Positions 1 to 7,470 of a stretch of DNA of 49,801 nt are shown here, one piece after another. This stretch comes from an uncultured Blautia sp. (lineage in GTDB: Bacteria > Bacillota > Clostridia > Lachnospirales > Lachnospiraceae). The notes under the pieces are model-generated. The model made no database searches. It saw nothing but the letters and a program-made list of their open reading frames with translations, and was not told the DNA's origin. The position numbers were made by a program, and so were the translations under genes. Within the stretch, counting starts at the first letter, position 1; every line of letters begins with the position of its first letter. Where the stretch lies: assembly GCA_900556555.1 (NCBI GenBank), contig USPF01000007.1:1-49801 (forward strand), written 5' to 3'.

Positions 1-49
1 CGCGACCTTGCCAAGGTCGAGGCCGCGGGTTCGAGTCCCGTCTCGCGCT
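1..49 (+). tRNA. tRNA-Gly (anticodon GCC), 3' part; 5' end outside the window
   Basis: The window opens inside the anticodon arm: CGACC-TTGCCAA-GGTCG gives a 5-bp stem and a seven-base loop with anticodon GCC. It is followed by a T-arm (GCGGG, loop TTCGAGT, CCCGT) and the 3' acceptor strand CTCGCGC with discriminator T, as expected for glycine tRNA. No CCA is encoded. The D-arm and 5' acceptor strand lie upstream of base 1. Confidence 0.9.
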
Positions 50-63
50 TTTTTTGTTTCTCC

Positions 64-115
64 AAAAAGCGAATGTATTGCTCTGAAACAGAGTGGACAT
101 TGGCTTTTTTATTTT
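64..115 (+). terminator. Intrinsic terminator after the tRNA
   Basis: A long interrupted hairpin: AAAAAGC, AATGT and GCTCTG on the left pair with CAGAGT, ACATT and GCTTTTTT on the right around an AAA loop, with two internal loops, and a T tract follows. It would end transcription of the upstream tRNA unit before the darA promoter. Confidence 0.75.
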
Positions 116-150
116 TCTGATATTTTCCAAAGCTTTAGTGTGATAAAGTC

Positions 151-179
151 TTGGAAAATCAAATATTCTATGGTATAAT
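151..179 (+). promoter_or_regulatory. Sigma-A promoter of darA
   Basis: TTGGAA (151-156) and TATAAT (174-179) are separated by exactly 17 bp. The possible TTG start codon at 151 lies inside this -35 box, which argues for the downstream ATG at 229 as the real start of the gene. Confidence 0.8.
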
Positions 180-228
180 GTCACATAGACAGATTCTGCC
201 GGAAAGCAGAAAAAGGAGGAATAAAATT

Positions 229-567
229 ATGAAGATGATTTTTGCCATTGTGAGAAAAGAAGACGAAGGATTCGTAATAGAAAGACTGAATAAGGAGAAA
301 ATCAGTGTCACAAAACTTTCCAGTACAGGTGGTTTCCTGCGAAAAGGAAATGCAACCCTGATGATCGGTACTGAGGATGAGAATGTTGATACGGTTTTGC
401 AGATTATCAAAGAAGAATGTGCAAGAAGAAAAGAAGTCATGATTAATCCAACATATTCTGCAGGAAGCAAAGGCCCGGTTCTTGGATATGCGGCTCCTCC
501 GGTTACCATTGATGTAGGCGGTGCTACGGTATTTATTGTCAATGTGGAGCAGTTCCTGAAGCTTTGA
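229..567 (+). CDS. darA: Cyclic-di-AMP-binding PII-like protein DarA (PstA/YaaQ family)
   Basis: 112 residues, the usual length of the DUF970/PstA family of PII-like trimeric proteins, which bind the second messenger c-di-AMP in the cytosol. The family pattern is clear: an N-terminal strand (KMIFAIV), the conserved TKLSSTGGFLRKGNATLMIG block near residues 28-47, and a C-terminal VGGATVFIVNVEQF strand. The start at 229 is chosen because AGGAGGA lies 8-13 bases upstream and because an upstream in-frame TTG at 151 falls in the promoter. The downstream target of this protein is not well defined in the family, and nothing next to it here identifies one. The 4Fe-4S protein gene follows after 116 bases and has its own promoter-like sequence. 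Confidence 0.9.
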   Translation: MKMIFAIVRKEDEGFVIERLNKEKISVTKLSSTGGFLRKGNATLMIGTEDENVDTVLQIIKEECARRKEVMINPTYSAGSKGPVLGYAAPPVTIDVGGATVFIVNVEQFLKL

Positions 568-581
568 TTGAAAAATACTCC

Positions 582-610
582 TTGTGAAATTTGTAAGATG
601 ATGGTAAAAT
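582..610 (+). promoter_or_regulatory. Probable promoter of the 4Fe-4S protein gene
   Basis: TTGTGA (582-587), a 17-bp spacer, and TAAAAT (605-610). It is followed by a short leader carrying a perfect hairpin. No terminator is visible between darA and this site, so some read-through from darA is possible. Confidence 0.5.
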
Positions 611-630
611 TATAAGGTGATAGAATTAGA

Positions 631-651
631 ATGTTTACGGGCTGTAAACAT
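631..651 (+). promoter_or_regulatory. Perfect inverted repeat in the leader of the 4Fe-4S gene
   Basis: ATGTTTAC and GTAAACAT form an 8-bp perfect inverted repeat around GGGCT. It lies about 20 bases after the -10 and 32 bases before the start codon, so it could be a DNA operator or an mRNA hairpin. No T tract follows, so it is not a terminator. Confidence 0.4.
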
Positions 652-683
652 GGAATCATTATTACAAAGGCGGAGGATTTATA

Positions 684-1070
684 ATGAAAAAATTAAAAGT
701 TGTTAAAGGTGCAAAATGTATGGCGTGTCTGGAATGCGTAAGAGCCTGTTCCGAAAGCTTTTATAAAGAGTTTGATCCAGACAAATCCTGCATTCAGATT
801 GTAGAGAAAAAAGGCGAACCAAAACCAATGGTTTGTGTACAGTGTGGTAAATGTGCTGCTGCCTGTCCAGAAGGTGCAATCACACAGAATGCAAAAGGCG
901 TTTACATGATCAATAAGAAAAAATGTACAGGATGCGGAAAATGTGTGGAAGCCTGTCCATTTGGTGTTATGGTAAAAGCAGAAGATTCACCGGTTACAAC
1001 AAAATGTATCGCATGCGGTATCTGTGCAAAAGCATGTCCTGCAGACGTACTGGAAGTTGTAGAAGCATAA
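684..1070 (+). CDS. Ferredoxin-like protein with four CX2CX2CX3C cluster motifs
   Basis: 128 residues, cytosolic, with no signal peptide or membrane segment. Four complete cysteine motifs are visible at C12/15/18/22, C51/54/57/61, C81/84/87/91 and C108/111/114/118, most followed by proline. This fits a polyferredoxin carrying up to four [4Fe-4S] clusters, similar in arrangement to electron-transfer subunits of molybdo/tungsto-enzymes such as aldehyde oxidoreductases. No catalytic partner is encoded nearby, so it probably serves an enzyme elsewhere. Its start has a good GGCGGAGG site. The gene is transcribed alone, between its own promoter and a terminator. Fe-S electron transfer is secure; the partner and pathway are unknown. 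Confidence 0.85.
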   Translation: MKKLKVVKGAKCMACLECVRACSESFYKEFDPDKSCIQIVEKKGEPKPMVCVQCGKCAAACPEGAITQNAKGVYMINKKKCTGCGKCVEACPFGVMVKAEDSPVTTKCIACGICAKACPADVLEVVEA

Positions 1071-1101
1071 GAAATAGAGAATATAAGAGAATTAGGGAAA
1101 G

Positions 1102-1137
1102 CAGATGTTTTGTTTGAGGATGAAACATCTGTTTTTT
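1102..1137 (+). terminator. Intrinsic terminator
   Basis: CAGATGTTT (1102-1110) and AAACATCTG (1123-1131) form a 9-bp perfect stem with a 12-base loop, followed directly by six T residues. It separates the ferredoxin gene from the NAD operon. Confidence 0.85.
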
Positions 1138-1189
1138 GTTGTAAAAAGGACAGGTTTCTGTAAAAAAAGAATGAAATTACTGTTAAATT

Positions 1190-1225
1190 ATGTGTCTTGT
1201 CACATGTAAAAAACTGTTGTATAAT
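1190..1225 (+). promoter_or_regulatory. nadA promoter with overlapping candidate NiaR operator
   Basis: The -35 TTGTCA (1197-1202) and -10 TATAAT (1220-1225) are 17 bp apart. An inverted repeat ATGTG-N6-CACAT (1190-1205) covers the -35 box, so a bound protein would block RNA polymerase. The operon encodes a NiaR-type repressor, so autoregulation through this site is the simplest reading. Binding itself is inferred. Confidence 0.6.
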
Positions 1226-1259
1226 GACTCTCAAATGCCGTCAATGGGAGGAAAAAAGT

Positions 1260-2168
1260 ATGTTATCTGTAAAAGATGAGATAGAAAAGCTGAGAAAAGA
1301 AAAAAATGCGGTCATTCTGGCTCATTATTATGTGCCAGGGGAAGTGCAGGAAATCGCTGATTATGTAGGAGATTCTTATTATCTGAGTAAGAGAGCCAGG
1401 GAAACAGAGGCGGAAATAATCGTCTTTGCCGGGGTTGCTTTCATGGGGGAAAGTGCAAAAATCCTGAATCCTGGGAAGAAGGTGCTGCTTCCTGATTATG
1501 AAGCAGATTGTCCTATGGCACATATGGCGACCAGGGAAAAAGTGGAGGAAATGAGGGGAAAATACAAGGATCTGGCTGTTGTATGTTACATTAATTCTAC
1601 TGCGGAATTAAAAACCATTTCAGATGTGTGTGTGACATCATCAAATGCAGTAAAAATTGTAAAAAATCTTCCGAATAAGAATATTTTCTTTATTCCTGAC
1701 GGAAACCTTGCAGCCTATGTGGCAGAGCAGGTGCCGGAGAAACAGATTATCAGGAATCAGGGGTACTGTCCTGTACATAGAGAAATTACAGTGGAAATGA
1801 TAAATCAGGCAAAAGAACGGCACCCGGAAAGTGAACTTCTGGTACATCCGGAGTGTACTTCTGATGTGACGAAAGAAGCAGATTATGTTGGAAGCACAGC
1901 CGGAATCATAGAGTATGCCTGTGGGTCTTCTAAGGACAGCTTTCTCATTGGAACAGAATCAGGTGTTCTGTATGAACTGGAAAAAAGATGTCCTGATAAG
2001 AAATTTTATCCTGTGATGGAGCAGCAGTGCTGCATGGATATGAAAAAGGTGACCTTAGAGAAGGTAAGAGATTGCCTGAGAGATGAGAAACAGGAAGTTC
2101 TTCTTTCAGAAGAAGTGAGAAAGCAGGCAGAGGCAGCACTGGAACATATGCTGGAGTTGGCAGAGTAG
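1260..2168 (+). CDS. nadA: Quinolinate synthase A
   Basis: 302 residues. It condenses iminoaspartate with dihydroxyacetone phosphate to quinolinate, the second step of de novo NAD synthesis, using a [4Fe-4S] cluster. The three conserved cluster cysteines are visible as C84 (DCPMA), C199 (HPECTSD) and C257 or C258 (QQCCMDMKK), with the family motifs AHYYVPGEVQEIADYVGDS and YINSTAELK. The start at 1260 has GGGAGGAAAAAAGT directly upstream. An in-frame ATG at 1197 would begin inside the promoter and is rejected. It is the first gene of nadA-nadB-nadC-niaR, with 10 bases to nadB. Confidence 0.95.
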   Translation: MLSVKDEIEKLRKEKNAVILAHYYVPGEVQEIADYVGDSYYLSKRARETEAEIIVFAGVAFMGESAKILNPGKKVLLPDYEADCPMAHMATREKVEEMRGKYKDLAVVCYINSTAELKTISDVCVTSSNAVKIVKNLPNKNIFFIPDGNLAAYVAEQVPEKQIIRNQGYCPVHREITVEMINQAKERHPESELLVHPECTSDVTKEADYVGSTAGIIEYACGSSKDSFLIGTESGVLYELEKRCPDKKFYPVMEQQCCMDMKKVTLEKVRDCLRDEKQEVLLSEEVRKQAEAALEHMLELAE

Positions 2169-2178
2169 GAGGAAAACC

Positions 2179-3492
2179 GTGAAGATAGAAACAACAGACA
2201 TTATCATTGTAGGCACAGGTGCCAGCGGATTGTTCGCAGCACTTCATATTCCGGAAAAATATGAAATCCTGATGCTTACCAAGGATGTGGCAGAACATAG
2301 TGACTCCTATCTGGCACAGGGAGGAATCTGCGTTCAAAGGGACGAGGATGATTACGACAGTTTTATGGAAGATACTCTGAAAGCAGGGCACTATGAAAAC
2401 AGAAAAGAATCTGTGGATATTATGATTCGTTCTTCCAGACAGGTCATTGAAGAACTGATTGCATTAGGGGTGGACTTTGCAACAAAAGACGGGGAGCTGG
2501 ATTACACAAGAGAGGGATGCCATTCAAAACCAAGGATTTTATTCCATAAAGATATCACAGGGGAAGAAATCACAAGCAAACTTTTATATGCTGTAAAAAA
2601 CAGAAAAAATATCCGTATTCTGGAGAAAACAACCATGGTGGATCTGATAGAGGAGGACAATACCTGTATTGGTGTCATGGCAAGAGACGAAAAAGGGGAA
2701 CTTTTAGCCATTCAGGCAGATTATACCATGCTGGCAAGTGGAGGAATCGGTGGACTGTATGAACATTCTACAAATTATCCACATTTGACAGGAGATGCAC
2801 TTGCCATTGCCATGCATCATGGTATAAAATTAGAGAATATCGATTATATACAGATTCATCCTACAACGCTGTATTCCAAAAAGCCGGGGAGACGTTTCCT
2901 GATTTCTGAGTCAGTAAGAGGAGAGGGTGGAAAATTATATGATGTCCATGGGGAACGGTTTGCAAATGAGATTTTGCCCCGGGATATCCTGACAGAAAAA
3001 ATACACCAGCAGATGGAAAAGGATGGTACTTTTCATGTGTGGCTGGATATGAGCTGCCTGGGGGAAGAAACGATTTTAGGTCATTTTCCGAATATCTATA
3101 AAAGGTGTCTGGAAGAAGGCTATGATGTGACAAAAGAGTGGATTCCTGTAGTCCCTGCCCAGCATTATTTCATGGGAGGGATTCATGTAAATTCCAACAG
3201 CCGTACAACCATGGAACGCTTGTATGCAGTGGGAGAGACCAGTTGTAATGGAGTTCACGGCCGGAACCGTCTGGCAAGCAATTCGCTTCTGGAGAGTCTT
3301 GTTTTTGCAAAACGGGCAGCACTGGAAATCCAGGGATTCATGGAAAATTCAGAAGAAACAGAAGAAAACAGAGACTTTGACCGCTTATGCAGGGAATCAG
3401 AGAAATTTATCAAAAGAGAAGAAAAAAATCTTGAGGAGCAATATAAAGTAGAAATTTTAGCAGAAATAGAAAAGGAGAGACAGGAACGATGA
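2179..3492 (+). CDS. nadB: L-aspartate oxidase
   Basis: 437 residues, GTG start preceded by AGGAGG. It oxidises L-aspartate to iminoaspartate with FAD and hands the unstable product to NadA. The N-terminal dinucleotide fold (IIVGTGASGLFAAL, residues 9-22), the SYLAQGGI block, and the C-terminal GETSCNGVHGRNRLASNSLLE flavoprotein signature are all present. The protein is shorter than the ~530-residue enterobacterial enzyme because the C-terminal helical region is reduced, which I believe is common in clostridial forms. Its stop codon overlaps the nadC start (ATGA), so translation is probably coupled. Fumarate, rather than oxygen, is the likely electron acceptor in an anaerobe. Confidence 0.94.
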   Translation: MKIETTDIIIVGTGASGLFAALHIPEKYEILMLTKDVAEHSDSYLAQGGICVQRDEDDYDSFMEDTLKAGHYENRKESVDIMIRSSRQVIEELIALGVDFATKDGELDYTREGCHSKPRILFHKDITGEEITSKLLYAVKNRKNIRILEKTTMVDLIEEDNTCIGVMARDEKGELLAIQADYTMLASGGIGGLYEHSTNYPHLTGDALAIAMHHGIKLENIDYIQIHPTTLYSKKPGRRFLISESVRGEGGKLYDVHGERFANEILPRDILTEKIHQQMEKDGTFHVWLDMSCLGEETILGHFPNIYKRCLEEGYDVTKEWIPVVPAQHYFMGGIHVNSNSRTTMERLYAVGETSCNGVHGRNRLASNSLLESLVFAKRAALEIQGFMENSEETEENRDFDRLCRESEKFIKREEKNLEEQYKVEILAEIEKERQER

Positions 3493-4340
3493 ATCCAATT
3501 ACTATGATGATGAATGCAGATGAATTGATTCTTCTTGCATTAAAAGAAGATATTACCAGCGAAGATATTACCACAAATGCTGTGATGAGAGAAAAGAAAA
3601 TGGGAGAGGTAGAACTGCTGTGCAAACAGACAGGTGTGATTGCAGGCCTGGATGTTTTTGCCAGAGTATTCCAGCTCCTTGATCCGGATACAGAGGTTGA
3701 ATTCTATGCAAAAGACGGGGACAGAGTGGAAAAAGGACAGCTTTTAGGACTTGTAAAAGGAGATATCAGAGTTTTGCTGTCAGGAGAGCGTACGGCATTG
3801 AACTACCTTCAGAGAATGAGTGGAATCGCTACTTATACCAGAGAAATTGCAGAGTTATTAAAGGGAAGCAAAACAAAACTTCTGGATACCAGAAAGACAA
3901 CTCCGAACATGCGTATTTTTGAAAAATATGCAGTAAAAGCAGGCGGTGGTTACAACCATAGATACAATCTGTCTGATGGTATTCTTCTGAAGGATAATCA
4001 TATTTCGGCGGCCGGAGGTGTGAAAAACGCCATCGAGATGGCAAAGGAGTATGCTCCATTTGTACGGAAAATCGAGATTGAAACAGAGAACCTGGATATG
4101 GTAAAAGAAGCAGTGGAAGCAGGTGCAGACATCATCATGCTGGATAACATGACTCCTGAAGAAATGCAAGAGGCAGTAGCGTTTATTGACGGAAGAGCCC
4201 AGACAGAGTGTTCCGGAAATGTGACAAGAGAGAATATTGAAAAAGTAATCTCAGTGGGAGTGGATTATATTTCCAGCGGTGCACTTACACATTCTGCACC
4301 GATTTTAGACCTTTCCTTAAAGAACCTTCATGAGGTATAA
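3489..4340 (+). CDS. nadC: Nicotinate-nucleotide pyrophosphorylase (quinolinate phosphoribosyltransferase)
   Basis: 283 residues, the normal length. It converts quinolinate and PRPP to nicotinate mononucleotide, CO2 and pyrophosphate, the third step of the pathway. The signature RTALNYLQRMSGIAT, then LDTRKTTPNMR and KAGGGYNHRYNLSDGILLKDNH, and the IEIETEN...DIIMLDNM strand motifs of the PRPP-binding barrel, are intact. It overlaps nadB by four bases and is followed 34 bases later by the repressor gene. Confidence 0.95.
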   Translation: MNPITMMMNADELILLALKEDITSEDITTNAVMREKKMGEVELLCKQTGVIAGLDVFARVFQLLDPDTEVEFYAKDGDRVEKGQLLGLVKGDIRVLLSGERTALNYLQRMSGIATYTREIAELLKGSKTKLLDTRKTTPNMRIFEKYAVKAGGGYNHRYNLSDGILLKDNHISAAGGVKNAIEMAKEYAPFVRKIEIETENLDMVKEAVEAGADIIMLDNMTPEEMQEAVAFIDGRAQTECSGNVTRENIEKVISVGVDYISSGALTHSAPILDLSLKNLHEV

Positions 4341-4374
4341 TAGAAGCAAAGAGAGATAGAAAGGATGGAAAGGA

Positions 4375-4881
4375 ATGGTTGGAGAAGTACGGAGAGAAGA
4401 AATTTTAAAATATATTTCCAACAGCAGTGTACCAGTGTCCGGTACTGCCCTGGCGAAAATGTTTTGTGTCAGCCGCCAGGTGATTGTGCAGGATATTGCA
4501 TTATTGCGGGCAAAAAATTATGACATTCTTTCCACAAACAGAGGATATATTATCCATCAGCCAAAGCGTGTAGAAAGAATTTTCTGGGTATGTCACGAAG
4601 GTGATCAGATTGAAGAAGAATTAAACAGAATCGTGGATTTAGGCGGAACGGTGGTGGATGTTTTTGTGTACCATCAGATTTATGGAGAGCTGCGGGCACA
4701 GTTAAATATCAGTTCCAGACGGCAGGTTCAGCAGTTTGTGGAGGATATCAGGAGCGGGAAGTCACAGCCGCTTACGAATCTTACTTCCGGACATCATTGT
4801 CACACGATTTGTGCAGAGAGTGAGGAAGTATTGAATCTGATTCAGGACAGTTTGATTCAAATGGGGATTTTCGAGAAATAA
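4375..4881 (+). CDS. niaR: NiaR (YrxA)-type nicotinate-responsive repressor with 3H domain
   Basis: 168 residues. An N-terminal winged HTH of the HTH_11 type (residues 6-60, VSGTALAKMFCVSRQVIVQDIALLRAKNYDI) is followed by a 3H domain (about 70-168). H74, E82, H141 and H143 sit with spacing like the metal-binding residues of the Thermotoga homologue; this match is inferred from family knowledge. NiaR proteins repress NAD synthesis or niacin uptake genes when nicotinate is present. Its place as the fourth gene of the nad operon, and the palindrome over the nadA -35, support autoregulation. The start at 4375 has GAAAGGA about ten bases upstream. Confidence 0.9.
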   Translation: MVGEVRREEILKYISNSSVPVSGTALAKMFCVSRQVIVQDIALLRAKNYDILSTNRGYIIHQPKRVERIFWVCHEGDQIEEELNRIVDLGGTVVDVFVYHQIYGELRAQLNISSRRQVQQFVEDIRSGKSQPLTNLTSGHHCHTICAESEEVLNLIQDSLIQMGIFEK

Positions 4882-4906
4882 GAAACGTACATAGGAGGCG
4901 GTTTTT

Positions 4907-5824
4907 ATGAAGTCTGATACAGCAGTAGTTTGTTCCAATTATGATGGTCTTTCTTTGTCTGTGCTTGTCACACAGCCGGAGGAAGGGTGCAGAGGTGTGG
5001 TACAGATTTCTCACGGCATGGCAGAACACAAGGAGCGGTATCTGCCTTTTATGGAATATCTGGCAAAATGCGGGTATGCGTCTGTGATTCATGACCATCG
5101 TGGTCACGGAAAAAGTGTGAAATCACAAGAAGACCTGGGATATTTTTATGAGGGTGGAGAGAAGGCTGTGGTAGAGGATCTGCACCAGATTACCGTGTGG
5201 GCAAAAGAACGGTTTCCAGGAGAAAAGTTCTATATGGTAGGCCACAGTATGGGCTCTCTGGCAGCCAGGATGTATTTGAAAAAATATGATTTTGAACTGG
5301 ATAAACTGGTTCTTACAGGACCACCGTGTAAAAATCCAGCAGTGGATTTCGGACTTGCATTTGCCAGAATGCAGAAAAAATTAAAAGGCGGGAATTATAA
5401 AAGTAAAGAAATCGAAGCCCTGGCTTTTGGAGCATTTGCAGCGAAATTCCCGGAGGAAAAACATAAAACCTCCTGGATAGCAGCAGATAAATCCGTGGTG
5501 AAGGCATATGATGAATCTGAACTTTGTGGCTTCCCTTTTACAGCAGATGGATTTGAAGGATTATTCCTGCTTATGAAAGGGGCTTACAGCAAAAAGGGCT
5601 GGTGGATGCAGAAGCCAAAGCTTCCGGTTTTGTTTCTGGCAGGAGAAGATGATCCCTGTGCAGGAAATGGCCGCCAGTTCGTAAAAGAAATGCAGTTTTT
5701 AAAAGCAGTTGGTTATCAACATGTGACAGGAAAGCGTTATCCAGGTATGCGTCATGAGATTTTGAATGAAAAGGATAAATACCTGGTATATGAAAATATT
5801 GTTACCTATCTGGAAAAGGAATGA
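4907..5824 (+). CDS. Alpha/beta hydrolase, monoacylglycerol-lipase/lysophospholipase-like
   Basis: 305 residues, cytosolic, of the Hydrolase_4 (serine aminopeptidase S33-like) group. The catalytic triad can be placed: nucleophile S114 in GHSMGS, acid D248 or D249 in AGEDDPCAGN, and H283 in GMRHEIL. The oxyanion region ISHGMAEHKERY and the DHRGHGKS turn match lysophospholipase/monoacylglycerol lipase homologues. The substrate cannot be told from sequence. It has a strong AGGAGG site 25 bases after niaR and lies seven bases before birA, so it is probably co-transcribed with both, without an evident link to NAD metabolism. Confidence 0.85.
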   Translation: MKSDTAVVCSNYDGLSLSVLVTQPEEGCRGVVQISHGMAEHKERYLPFMEYLAKCGYASVIHDHRGHGKSVKSQEDLGYFYEGGEKAVVEDLHQITVWAKERFPGEKFYMVGHSMGSLAARMYLKKYDFELDKLVLTGPPCKNPAVDFGLAFARMQKKLKGGNYKSKEIEALAFGAFAAKFPEEKHKTSWIAADKSVVKAYDESELCGFPFTADGFEGLFLLMKGAYSKKGWWMQKPKLPVLFLAGEDDPCAGNGRQFVKEMQFLKAVGYQHVTGKRYPGMRHEILNEKDKYLVYENIVTYLEKE

Positions 5825-5831
5825 AGAAGGT

Positions 5832-6791
5832 ATGGCAGCGAAATCAAAACTTCTTGAAATGTTAGAACAAAATAGAGGAATCTATCTGTCAGGAGAAAGG
5901 CTTGCAGAGCAGTTGGGGGTTTCCAGGGCTGCTGTGTGGAAAGCCATCAAACAATTGCGTGAAGAAGGGTATGAAATTCAGGCTGTGACAAACAAAGGAT
6001 ATGCTCTGGCGGAGCAAAATGATATTCTTTCCGCAGAAGCAGTCCGCTGTTTCCTGGAAAATCAGGAGGTACAGGTGCAGGTGTTTCAGGAGATTTCTTC
6101 TACCAGCCAGGTGCTGAAACAGATGGCTCTGGAAAACAAGCTGCCTCATGGCTCAGTGGTTGTGGCTAATTGTCAGAAGCAGGGAAAGGGAAGAAGAGGA
6201 AGACAGTTCTATTCTCCTGGGAACAGTGGCCTGTATCTCAGTGTGCTTCTGTATCCCCAAAAGACAGCAGGAGAAAGCCTAAAAATCACAGCAGCAGCGG
6301 CTGTGGCTGTGTGCAGGGCAGTGGAGCAATGCTGTGGGAAGACCCTTGGTATTAAATGGGTGAATGACCTGTATTTGAATGAAAAGAAGGTGTGCGGGAT
6401 TCTCACAGAAGCAGTGACAGATTTTGAGACTGGAGATATTGAATTTGCAGTGGCTGGAATCGGATTAAACCTTTATGAACCAGAAGGCGGATTTCCAAAA
6501 GAACTTGAAGGAAAAGCAGGAAATATGCTCCGAGGGGATGAGTATGTGGACAGAAACCGTCTGGCAGGCTGTATCGTGAATGAACTTTTAAAAGAGCTAG
6601 ATAAAAATGAAATACCAAAGGAATATATAGAAAGAAATATTGTTCCAGGAAGGTGGATTTTTGTACGGCAGGGGGAAACCAGCCGCAGAGTAAAGGCAGA
6701 AAGAATCTTAGAGGATGGGAGATTGCTGGTCATACGGGAAGACGGTGAGAAGGAATTGCTTCAAAGTGCAGATGTGTCACTGGAGCTATAG
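5832..6791 (+). CDS. birA: Biotin--[acetyl-CoA-carboxylase] ligase with N-terminal repressor domain
   Basis: 319 residues. It activates biotin to biotinyl-AMP and attaches it to carboxylase carrier domains. Residues 5-60 form a winged HTH (SGERLAEQLGVSRAAVWKAIKQLREEGYEI), so this is the bifunctional type that can also repress biotin genes. The catalytic domain shows the biotinyl-AMP loop GKGRRGRQF (118-126), the core KWVNDLYLNEKKVCGILTE (175-193) and a C-terminal SH3-like cap. The start at 5832 is preceded by GAAGAAGG; the upstream in-frame ATG at 5766 lies inside the preceding gene. No biotin synthesis genes are in the window. Confidence 0.93.
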   Translation: MAAKSKLLEMLEQNRGIYLSGERLAEQLGVSRAAVWKAIKQLREEGYEIQAVTNKGYALAEQNDILSAEAVRCFLENQEVQVQVFQEISSTSQVLKQMALENKLPHGSVVVANCQKQGKGRRGRQFYSPGNSGLYLSVLLYPQKTAGESLKITAAAAVAVCRAVEQCCGKTLGIKWVNDLYLNEKKVCGILTEAVTDFETGDIEFAVAGIGLNLYEPEGGFPKELEGKAGNMLRGDEYVDRNRLAGCIVNELLKELDKNEIPKEYIERNIVPGRWIFVRQGETSRRVKAERILEDGRLLVIREDGEKELLQSADVSLEL

Positions 6792-6812
6792 CTCCAGTCA
6801 CCGTCTTTTTTT
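6741..6812. terminator. Nested convergent terminator between birA and vanZ
   Basis: ACTGGAGC-TATA-GCTCCAGT (6779-6798) is a perfect hairpin containing the birA stop codon. It is enclosed by a second, outer pairing GACGGTG (6741-6747) with CACCGTC (6799-6805), followed by seven T residues. The structure overlaps the last codons of birA and abuts the end of the opposing vanZ-like gene. Confidence 0.7.
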
Positions 6813-7289
6813 CGGGGTAAAGCTATGGCAGAAGACCTGCACCAGAATAATACCAAACAGAGCACCTGCACTGTCGATCATGACATCCTGTTTGGAAGGC
6901 CCTCTTCCTGCTACAAAGGACTGATGGAATTCATCTGTGCAGGCAAATCCTACAGACAGCAGTCCGGCCAGGATAAAGAGGGAAAATCCACGGACACCAT
7001 ATACATAAAGCGGGAAAGAAAGGCAGATGGCCAGAATAAAGTATTCGGTCATATGTGCCAGTTTCCGCACCGGTAATTCAATTTTATCCGCATAGGCCTG
7101 TTTCTCCCACTCAGAGAGATTTTTATCTAAGATACGGTCTGCCACAGAGACAATACCATAACTGATTTTATGGCTTAAATTTCCAGATTCTGTTCCGGTC
7201 TGTCCGGAAAAGCTGAAAATAATGTACATCATAGCAAGGGCAGGAAGAAAAGAAAATGGTTTCAGCATGTAAATGATAAATTTTTTCAT
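6798..7289 (-). CDS. VanZ-like membrane protein
   Basis: 163 residues with about four hydrophobic segments (near 8-28, 84-98, 103-118 and 140-157). The conserved VanZ family features are RKLAHMTEYF (residues 75-84), TDEFHQSFVAGRGPSKQDVMIDSAG (116-140) and the closing glycine-rich helix. VanZ was first known for raising teicoplanin resistance, but most homologues, including short single-domain ones like this, have no proven function. No vancomycin-resistance genes lie nearby, so resistance should not be inferred. It is convergent with birA and divergent from the lipoprotein gene. Confidence 0.85.
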   Translation of the reverse strand: MKKFIIYMLKPFSFLPALAMMYIIFSFSGQTGTESGNLSHKISYGIVSVADRILDKNLSEWEKQAYADKIELPVRKLAHMTEYFILAICLSFPLYVYGVRGFSLFILAGLLSVGFACTDEFHQSFVAGRGPSKQDVMIDSAGALFGIILVQVFCHSFTPKKRR

Positions 7290-7361
7290 GTTCTGCTCCT
7301 TTCCAGGAAAATAACATATAAAAAGTTTTCGGGTTTTCTTGTGTAAAGAGTAACATTGTTT

Positions 7362-7439
7362 CTTACAGATTTACTAAGAAAGAGTATCATTTTTTGTAAG
7401 CGTTGTAAAGTTTTAGATTTCATTTGTGCTGGCACAAAT
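7362..7439 (+). promoter_or_regulatory. Candidate promoter, cre-like site and palindrome before the lipoprotein gene
   Basis: CTTACA (7362-7367), 17 bp, TATCAT (7385-7390) could be a promoter. TGTAAGCGTTGTAA (7395-7408) fits 12 of 14 positions of the CcpA cre consensus. ATTTGTGC-TG-GCACAAAT (7422-7439) is a perfect 18-base palindrome with a two-base centre. All are inferred from sequence only; the promoter is the weakest. Confidence 0.4.
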
Positions 7440-7470
7440 CGTTATCCTATGGGGAGGCATGGAGATTATT

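Noticed and set aside
168..659. 163-codon minus-strand frame over darA
   Set aside because: It is antisense to a clear family member (darA) and overlaps two promoters; the protein matches no family I know.
6798..7289. Glycopeptide resistance from the VanZ-like protein
   Set aside because: No vanHAX-type or regulatory genes are nearby, and short VanZ-like proteins are widespread in sensitive bacteria, so a resistance claim is not supported.
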